A DNA stretch of 64,000 bases from Sorex araneus (lineage: Eukaryota; Chordata; Mammalia; Eulipotyphla; Soricidae), in the NCBI RefSeq assembly GCF_027595985.1, contig NC_073306.1:96298926-96362925 (forward strand), in the 5' to 3' direction. Made by a program: the position numbers and the translations under genes. Position 1 is the first letter of the stretch. Each line of letters starts with the position of its first letter. The notes below the pieces were generated by a model. It was not told the DNA's origin and made no database searches. It saw only the letters and a program-made list of their open reading frames with translations. Positions 56,571 to 64,000 of this stretch are shown here, piece by piece.

Positions 56571-57679
56571 GAAAGAAATGAGTGAAATAGATGGTAAAAA
56601 TTAAATTTCTGTTTACTTTGAATTCTGTGTAAACTGGACAGTACATGCTCCTTCTAAAAGACACTAAAGCTAAATTGTTGCCACATAAACTTGCAGATCA
56701 GTATTACACCAGCTCTTCAAATTTTTTAAGTCATTTTTAAGTACTCCAGTACTTTAATATTGGCTATATTGTGTAGATTAGAAATTAATCACTCAGCCCA
56801 TTGAATTCACCCTGTAGTTCTAGTTATCTACAGTTTAAGAACAAAGTTTTAGAGCTAGGCTAATCATCACTTAAGTTGTCTGATTTCTAGCAAGTTAGTT
56901 AACTTTTTTCAGCCTCTTTTCCTCATCTGTAAACTGGGGATATTAATAACAGCCATAAGTAGGATTATGAAGGCTAAATAAGATTATGTATATAAAAGTT
57001 GTCCCAGCATGGTAGCTAACTCAAGGAAGCATTTAATAAATTTTGATTATGAAATTCATTATTCTGAGACGCTCCAGAGTAAATGTGTTTAACTCAGCTT
57101 TTACCTTGTCTTATTTGAGAAAACTGTCATTTGTGTATTTATTTCATTTTTCCCTGCTGCCTTTGTTTCTTTTTTGTTTGTTTGCTTCGGTTTGGGTTTA
57201 TTTGCAATATTCGTGGGCTGCTCTGGCTCTGTGCCTAGAGGTTGCTCCTGATGTTTAGGAGTCTGTGTCGTCCAGAGAATTGACCCCAGGCCTCCTGCGT
57301 GCATGCATGTGCAGCCCATTGAGCTGTCTCTAGCCATTTTGTCACCTTTAAATATCTGGCCATGACTGGACTGTTTGGCCAAGTGTCACTGAAGTAACCC
57401 CTGGACCCCTGTTGGGAGGCCCTTTTCCTCTCCAAAATAGAGTAATCTTTCATTAAATATTTTTAGTGGTATTTTAGTGATATTAAATAATCTTTCTTTA
57501 AATATTTTGCAGTCATCTGTCACTCAGTTTTTTCTTTTTGGGGGCAGGTGAAAGGGAGCTCCTCCCTGCTCAAGGACTGCTCCTGCCTGGGTGCTCGGAG
57601 ATCAAGCCCAGCTCGCCCACATGAATAGCATGTACTCTGGACCTTAGAGCTATTTCTCCATCTCCAGATTGTCTTCTGT

Positions 57680-58053
57680 CTTTTTTTTTTTTTTTTTTTG
57701 CTTTACACCCAGAGACGCTCAGGGCTTACTCCTGGCTCTGTACTCAGGAATTACTCCTTGTGGTGCTCGGGGGACTATGTGGGATGCTGGGGATAGAACC
57801 TCGGTCAGCTGCTTGCAAGGCAAACACCCTACCTGCTTTAGTATAGCTTCGGCCGCAGGCTGTCATTTTTAATTAAAATTTTTATTTTTTATTTTTAGGT
57901 CACACCCGGCAATGTACAGGGGTTAGTCCTGGCTCTGCACTCAGGAATCACTCCTGGCGGTGCTCAAGGAACCATATGGAATGCTGGGAATCAAACCCGG
58001 GTTGGCCACGTGCAAGGCAAATGCCCTACCCACTGTGCTATCGCTCCAGCCCC
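57680..58053 (-). mobile_element. Two SOR SINEs
   Basis: 57,680-57,857 (poly(T) about 19, head GCTTCGGCCGC) and 57,880-58,053, the same orientation. Confidence 0.88.
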
Positions 58054-58549
58054 TTAAAAAAATTTTTTTTGTTTCATAATCTATTATACCTATAGGAAGT
58101 AGTTTTATATCATACAGAATTTGGGGACATACTGATGTAGATAAAAATTCAGGATATATAATAATGGACAATGAATTTCTGTAATTTTTTTCTTCTTATC
58201 TCTAGGTGGTGCTCTACAGCTATACTAGAAATAATGGCATTTGGAATGTTGGACAGTTTTGTTTCTTGTTTTTTTATTTTGATTTTAGGCCACATTTGGT
58301 GATGCTATGCTTAGGGCTTACTCCTGGCTTTGCACTCACAGATCACTCCTGGGACCATATGGGGTGCCGGGGATGAACCCTGGGTCAGTTGTGTGTAAGG
58401 CAAGAGGATAATACCTGCCTGATGGACTGTCTCTTTAGCCCCAGGTTTTTGTTTTAAGTTTAGAGGGTTTTTTCTGGTTTTTGTTTTAAATAGGGACTAA
58501 CACTTGATCATACTGGTTTTGTTTTGTATTTTTTTTTTTTGGTACTTGA

Positions 58550-58576
58550 TTTCTTTCTTCTTTCTTTCTCTCTTTC

Positions 58577-58636
<60 letters not shown>

Positions 58637-58638
58637 TC
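58550..58638. repeat. TTTC polypyrimidine microsatellite
   Basis: 89 bp of pure pyrimidine, mostly TTTC units, at the poly(A) end of the L1 copy. Confidence 0.95.
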
Positions 58639-59121
58639 ATTTTTTATTAGTGGATCACTGTGAGGTACAGTTAGAAACTTATGAACTTTCGTGTTTGTTT
58701 GCATTTCAGTCATACACTGATCTTTACCCATCCCTCCACCAGTGCCCATTCTTCTCCACCAATGCTCCCAGTATACCTCCCACCACCCCCACCCCATCCC
58801 CCACTACCCCACCCACAGAGCATTCTCTTTTGTTCTCTCTTCTTTTGGGTGTTGTAGTTTTCAGTAGAGGTATTGAGTGGCCTTTATGGTCTACTTTCAG
58901 CATGCATCTTTCAACATGAATGGGTCCTCCCAACATCCTTTACTTGGTGTTCCCTTCTCTATCTCAGCTGCATTTTCCTCCAGCATGTGAGGCCAGTTTC
59001 CAAGCTGTGGGGCAGACCTCCTGGTCCTTATTTCTATTACTCTTGGGTGTTAGTCTCCCACTCTGTTACTTTATATTCCACAGATGAGTGTGATCTTTCT
59101 ATGTCTGTCTCTCTCTTTCTG

Positions 59122-59303
59122 GTTTTTTTTTTTTTTTTGCTTTTTGGGTCACAACCCAGCTATGCTCAGGGGTTACTCCTGGCTCATGCACTCAGGAATC
59201 ACCCCTGGCGGTGCTTGGGGGACCATATGGGATGCCGGGGATCGAACCCGGGTCGGCCGCGTACAAGGCAAACGCCCTACCCGCTGTGCTATCGCTCCGG
59301 CCC
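59122..59303 (-). mobile_element. SOR SINE in L1 (first)
   Basis: CTGTCTCTCTCTTTCTG at 59,105-59,121 and 59,304-59,320. The ATG-insert feature is combined with a CCGGCCCC head. Confidence 0.95.
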
Positions 59304-59448
59304 CTGTCTCTCTCTTTCTGACTTATTTCACTTAATATGATACTTGCCATATTGACCCACTTATATGTAAATTTCATCATTTCTAACAGCTGCATAGTAT
59401 TCCATTGTGTAGATATACCAAAGTTTCTTTAACCAGTTATCTGTTTTT

Positions 59449-59628
59449 TTTTTTTTTTTTTTGGGCTTTTTGGGTCACACCTGGCGATGCACAGGGGTTA
59501 CTCCTGGCTCTGCACTTAGGAATTACCCCTGACCATGCTCAGGGGACCATATGGGATGCTGGGATTTGAACCCGGGTCGGCCGCGTTCAAGGCAAACGCC
59601 CTACCCGCTGTGCTATCTCTCCAGCCCC
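59449..59628 (-). mobile_element. SOR SINE in L1 (second)
   Basis: CAGTTATCTGTTTTT at 59,434-59,448 and 59,629-59,643. Confidence 0.95.
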
Positions 59629-59714
59629 CAGTTATCTGTTTTTGGGCACTCTGTTTTTTTCCAGATTTTGGCTATTGTAAACAGTGCTGCAATGAACATA
59701 CAGGTGCAGATGTC

Positions 59715-59896
59715 TTTTTTTTTTTTTTTTTGCTTTTTGGGTCACACCCGGCGATGCACAGGGGTTGCTCCTGGCTCTGCACTCAGGAATTACCCCTGGC
59801 GGTGCTCAGGGGACCATATGGGATGCTGGGAATCGAACCCGGGTCGGCTGCGTGCAAGGCAAACTCCCTACCCGCTGTGCTATTGCTCCAGCCCCA
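59715..59896 (-). mobile_element. SOR SINE in L1 (third)
   Basis: CAGATGTC at 59,707-59,714 and 59,897-59,904. Confidence 0.94.
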
Positions 59897-60210
59897 CAGA
59901 TGTCATTTCTATTATACCTTTTTGCCTCTCCTGGATATATTCCCAGGAGTGGTATTGCTGGGTCAAATGGGAGCTCAGTTTCTAATTTTTTGAGAATCGT
60001 CCATATTGTTTTCCAAAAGGGCTGAACCAGTCAGCATTCCCACCAGCAATGAAGAAGAGTCCCTTTCTCCCCACATCTGGGCCAACACCGGTTGCTTTTG
60101 TTCTTTTTGATATGGGCCAATCTCTATGGTGTGAAATGATATCTCATTGTTGTTTTGATCTTCATCTCCCTGATGACTAGTGATGTAGAGCATTTTCTCA
60201 TGTGTCTTTT

Positions 60211-60385
60211 TTTTTTTTTTTTGCTTTTTGGGTCACACCCAGCGATGCTCAGGGGTTACTCCTGGCTTTGCACTCAGGAACTACTCCTGGCAGTGCTTGG
60301 GGGACCATACGGGATGCCGGGGATCGAACCCGGGTCGGCCACGTGCAAGGCAAACGCCCTACCCGCTGTGCTATCGCTCCGGCCC
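60211..60385 (-). mobile_element. SOR SINE in L1 (fourth), young type
   Basis: CTCATGTGTCTTTT at 60,197-60,210 and 60,386-60,399. It belongs to the GGGGCCGGAGCG subtype. Confidence 0.95.
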
Positions 60386-60599
60386 CTCATGTGTCTTTTA
60401 GCCATTCAGATTTCTTCTTTGAGAAAGTTTCTGTTCATTTCATCACCCCATTTTTTGATGGGTTGTATTTTAATTTTTTTGGATCATACTGTTAAAGTGA
60501 AATATGGGGCAAGAAAAATTCCTGTTTGTCTACTTTGAAAATGTTATTGAGTAATTTAGGATGAAAACTGTTAATATAAATCTCAAAATTTATTGACTT

Positions 60600-60790
60600 T
60601 GTTTTTGTTTTTGTTTTTTGGGTTTTGTTTTAGATCATGTTGGGCAGTCGTCAGGGATTCTTCCTGGCTCTGCACTCAGGAATCATTCCTGGTGTGACGC
60701 AGGGGATCTTATGTGGTTCTGAGAATCAAACCCAACTTGGCTGGTTGCAAGGCATGAGCCTTACCTACTATATTATCCCTATGGCCCCTT
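60600..60790 (-). mobile_element. Degraded SOR SINE
   Basis: CTTCCTGGCTCTGCACTCAG and GGTTGCAAGGCATGAGCC persist; the head reads CCCTATGGCCCC. Confidence 0.7.
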
Positions 60791-61185
60791 GATTTCCCTC
60801 TGAGGCTATTAAGTATTCTTTAACATGTTTTATCAATATCTTTTTAAAGAAAATTGTCTAAGGGGGGAAAAAGGAAATTTGGGACTAGAGAGATAGTATA
60901 GTGGGTAGGGCACTTGCTTTGTACATAGTTTCATCCCAACACCCTATATAGTCCCCCATGCCTCTAGGAGTGATCCCTGAGCACAGAGCCCAGAGTAACC
61001 CTTAAGGAAAGTCGATTCTGACCCAAAACAAAATATAAAGAAAAGAAAATTATCTTTGAATAGCTGGTGTAGCAGCTGTAAAGCACTGGTCTTAGAACCA
61101 GGAAATAGAAAAAAAAAAGAACCAGGAAATAGAATTTTTGAATCTTTGCATTCACTAGCTGATAACCTTGGGCAAGTCATAAATT

Positions 61186-61364
61186 CTTTTTTTTTTCTTT
61201 TCTTTTTGGGTCACACCCGGCGATGCACAGGGGTTACTCCTGGCTCTGCACTCAGGAATTACCCCTGGTGGTGCTCAGGGGACCATATGGGGTGCTGGGA
61301 ATCGAACCCAGGTCGGCCACGTGCAAGGCAAACACCCTACCTGTGGTGCTATTGCTCCAGCCCC
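61186..61364 (-). mobile_element. SOR SINE
   Basis: Poly(T) at the left and head GCTCCAGCCCC at the right. The composite element to the right inserted exactly at this head and duplicated it. Confidence 0.9.
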
Positions 61365-61371
61365 GTCTTTT

Positions 61372-62431
61372 TTTTTTTTTTTTTAACTTTTTATTAAATC
61401 ACCATGTGGAAAGTTACAAAGTTCTCAGGTTTATATGTCAGTTATACAATATTCAAACACCCATCCCTTCACCAGTGCCCATATTCCACCACCAAAAACC
61501 CCAGTATACCCCCCGCCCCCACCCCCTACCCCCTACTGTATAACTAATGAATTTCACTTCATTTTTTCTTTACCTTGATTACATTCCATAATTCAACACA
61601 AAACTCACTATAGTTGTTGGAGTTTCCACCCAAGAGAGACAGACCTACTACATTTGATAATTAGTTTTTCATTGCTGGAAATGAAGAGATATGTAGCCCC
61701 ACTGCTACAAGTACATAACTCTCTCTTTTTTTTCTCTTTTTTCCTTTTCCCTTTTTTTTTTTTTTCTTTTTCCCCCTCATCCCCCTTCCCGAGCCTCATA
61801 GTATGGTGTACGCCACGCCGCGTTGGCCAGCGTGGGGCTTTTGCTTAGTTCACAGTCCAGAGAGGTGGCTGCTACATTAAAAACCTTCAATATTTCAACA
61901 AAAACTTACTGTTATTATTTGGAGTTTCCCCCCAAGTCAGACCTGTTCAAATGGAACCGATTCACATTGCTGACAATTATAAATGTTATGTTTTGGATTT
62001 CTGTATAAAGTCCAGGGAAAATTCTGCCAGAAATTACATAGCCCAGCTCACAGTCCCAGTGCATTGCTGTAAGAAGTCTCTGAATTCAAAGTCTTTAGGC
62101 GCAGAGGGTCCGATTCGCACTCAGCGGCTCCGGATTTATCTGGGCCGAGGGCGTGCGGGTTACGCCCCCTTCCCATGAGTTCCTGGGAGCCCCAAAAGTA
62201 AAAACCGAGTACCAGTGGGTTTGGAGTCATAGAAGATGGCGCCTGCCACGTGGGTGCTGCCAGCCCGCTGCTTTCCGTGCAGGAAGACAGGGTGGGGAGG
62301 AAAAAAATCCACCCCTGGCAGTACAGAGTTGTAGCCCAGTTCGCAATCCCAGTGCATTGCTATCGGATGCTGCGCTGGATGCCCGAATGTGTTAGATCTC
62401 TGGAATCAAAGTCTTTAGGCGCAGAGGGTCC
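61372..62431 (-). mobile_element. Composite retroelement: GC-rich 320-bp unit plus L1-type 3' tail
   Basis: The perfect 17-bp TSD CTCCAGCCCCGTCTTTT at 61,355-61,371 and 62,432-62,448 bounds it, and poly(T) at the left marks a minus-strand insertion. In element orientation it begins with GGACCCTCTGCGCCTAAAGA at 62,431. The same start recurs 320 bp later at 62,111, so one full GC-rich unit is followed by a partial one of about 71 bp. From about 62,040 it continues as L1-type 3' UTR sequence, partly duplicated within itself. No coding frame is seen. It may be an internally deleted L1 that kept 5' UTR monomers, or a separate non-autonomous family. Confidence 0.85.
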
Positions 62432-62744
62432 CTCCAGCCCCGTCTTTTGAATCTTAATTTCCTCATTTATGATGGAGGAGAACTTTAATCTATGTTCTAT
62501 ATTCTACATATAAATTTAGATATGTAACTTGTACATATAATATGTAAAGTAGTTGTTTTTAATTTTTTCATATAAGCCGCACTCAGGCCACTCAGGTGGT
62601 TCTTGGAGGCCATGAGGGCCACATCTAGTGGTGCTTAGGAGCAAAGTGTGCAGGTGATCAAACTTGAGGCTGTATACTCTAGGCATGTGCTTTACTATTT
62701 GAGCCATATTCTCTCCCCTAAATTTTTGTTTTAAACCAGCATTT

Positions 62745-64000
62745 TTATTTATAAATTTTATTTTATTAAAGCACTGTGATTTACAAAGTTAATCACAGGT
62801 GACTTTTAGACATAAGGTGTTCCAGCACCCATCCCACTACCAGTGTTGATTTTTCTCTACCAGTATTCCCTCTCCCACCCCATTACTTCTGGCTGCATCT
62901 CGACAGGCACCTTTTAAATAAAGTTTGATTATTGAAGTTTTTATCTCTTGTTTTCAGTCTTCTGAACTCTGTGATTTGGATATTTGGATATACCACTCCT
63001 TTATACTGCTAATGTACCTGAATCCATTTGACCTATTGCTTCCCATCTGTCTTTTCTTCCCTTCCTCCTCGATTTTTTTTTCTTCTCCCTATATCTTGGG
63101 GCCTGGAGCAATAGCACAGTGGGTAGGGTTTGCCTTGCACGTGGTCAACCCGGGTTCGATTCCTCTGTCCCTTGGAGAGCCCCGCAAGCTTCCGAGAGTA
63201 TCCCATCCGCACAGCAGTGCCTGGCAAGCTACCTGTGGCATATTCCATATGCCAAAAAACAGTAACAACAAGTCTCACAGTGAGATGTTACTGGTGCCCG
63301 CTCGAGCAAATCGATGAGCAACGGGATGACAGTGATACAGTGATATCTTGGGGCCAAGGGTGATCTAGGCTTCCCGCTTCCCTTTAAACCATTGCATTTC
63401 CTTGTCCAGTTATCTAAATACCGCATCCTATGTTTGTCCTTATTCTTTTGGCTTACTTCATTTAACATGATTTCTTCCAGTTCCATCCATGTTTCAGGAA
63501 CCACATGATTTCATCATTCCTTACAGCTTGTAGCATTCCATTGTGTATATATACTGCAGCTTCACGGTTCACTTATCTATTATTGGATATATAGGCTGAT
63601 TCCAGATCTTAATGTTGTACTAAGTGCGGGAATGAATAATGGTGTGCATATGTCCTTTAAACAAATGTTTTTCTGACCTGGGGGGTAGATGCCCCAAAGT
63701 GAAATTGCTGGGTTTCATAGTAGCTCAGTGCTGGGTTTACTGGGAACCCTCTCTATGGTTTCCAGAAGGGTTGGACCAGGCAACATTCCCACAAGCAGTG
63801 GATGAGAGTTCCTTTTCACCATACTCCTGCCAACATAGATTGTTCCCAGTATTTTTGCTATGTACCATTCTCACTGGTGTGAGATAATATCTCATTGTCT
63901 TTATTTCAATTTCCTAATAATAAATGATGATAAACATTTGGGTATGTGACTGTTGGTCATCTGTTGTTCTTTGGAGAAGTTTCTGTTCATTTCACTTCTT
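62745..64000 (-). mobile_element. L1 LINE, older, running off the right edge
   Basis: The 3' UTR (about 62,745-63,090) is followed by antisense ORF2 C-terminal sequence (WMELEEIMLNEVSQ is readable from the minus strand near 63,490). The 5' end lies beyond the window. Split by the RTE-tailed SINE at 63,101-63,342. Confidence 0.8.
63101..63342 (+). mobile_element. RTE-tailed SINE, complete, with 13-bp TSD
   Basis: ATATCTTGGGGCC at 63,091-63,103 and 63,343-63,355. The left repeat overlaps the GGGGCC head by three bases. The head has A-box TAGCACAGTGGG and B-box GGTTCGATTCC. Core and tail are intact, ending GATGACAGTGATACAGTG without any A tail. The best example of the class in the window. Confidence 0.93.

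Larger units (their letters stand above)
58516..60481 (-). mobile_element. L1 LINE, 5'-truncated, carrying four SINE insertions
   Basis: The 10-bp TSD GATCATACTG lies at 58,506-58,515 and 60,482-60,491. The minus strand holds the L1 3' UTR (about 58,640-59,100) and ORF2 C-terminal coding sequence up to 60,480. SOR SINEs split it at 59,122, 59,449, 59,715 and 60,211. The A tail has become a TTTC-rich tract on the plus strand. Confidence 0.92.
56137..64000 (+). other. ST7L intron 2 (partial)
   Basis: Runs off the right edge with no further ST7L exon found. It contains two L1 copies (58,516-60,481 and about 62,745 to the edge), the composite element at 61,372-62,431, and SINEs at 56,400-56,570, 57,680-57,857, 57,880-58,053, 58,270-58,440 (degraded) and 61,186-61,364. 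56,580-57,170 and 60,490-60,600 look unique. Confidence 0.85.

Noticed and set aside
58200-58252. Exon-like segment after CTCTAG encoding YSYTRNNGIWNVGQ
   Set aside because: It does not match any part of ST7L I recall, has no good donor and lies just before SINE-like sequence.

Overview
This is eukaryotic, mammalian DNA. It most likely comes from a shrew (Soricidae, probably Sorex). The window is packed with a tRNA-derived SINE whose RNA polymerase III A box and B box are visible in nearly every intact copy, and I recognise it as the shrew SOR family. There are no operons or bacterial signals. Two real protein-coding genes are present, and both are read from spliced exons rather than long open frames.

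Genes. CAPZA1, the alpha-1 subunit of the actin barbed-end capping protein CapZ, lies on the minus strand. All ten coding exons are here, from the start codon at 53,247 to the stop at 7,540. They join into exactly 286 codons with consensus splice sites and matching phases. A 3' UTR of about 1.35 kb follows, ending at a single poly(A) signal near 6,210. ST7L (ST7-like) diverges from it on the plus strand. Its first coding exon (53,733-53,910) and second (56,054-56,136) are present, and the rest of the gene lies beyond base 64,000. The two start codons are 485 bp apart inside a CpG island (about 52,690-54,440), which is a bidirectional promoter. The arrangement matches the mammalian ST7L-CAPZA1-MOV10 neighbourhood as I recall it, so the left edge should run towards MOV10, of which nothing is visible.

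Layout. 1-6,190 is intergenic (one L1 copy, SINEs, a candidate solo LTR). 6,190-53,247 is CAPZA1, with intron 1 taking about 20 kb. 53,248-53,732 is the shared promoter. 53,733-64,000 is ST7L exon 1, intron 1, exon 2 and the start of intron 2.

Repeats are the richest part of the window. (a) SOR SINEs with a poly(A) tail, many with target-site duplications (TSDs) of 8-18 bp. (b) A second SINE class with the same tRNA-like head but a 3' end resembling an RTE-type LINE, with no poly(A). (c) A longer family with a different head, internal duplications and the same RTE-like tail. (d) An RTE-type LINE copy whose 5' part is inverted relative to its 3' part between perfect TSDs. (e) Several 5'-truncated L1 copies, one with an internal deletion. 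(f) A 1.06-kb composite element joining a GC-rich 320-bp repeat unit to an L1-type 3' tail. No tRNA, rRNA, CRISPR or other non-coding RNA gene was found apart from the tRNA-derived SINE heads. Repeat boundaries are reliable where a TSD is quoted and approximate elsewhere.
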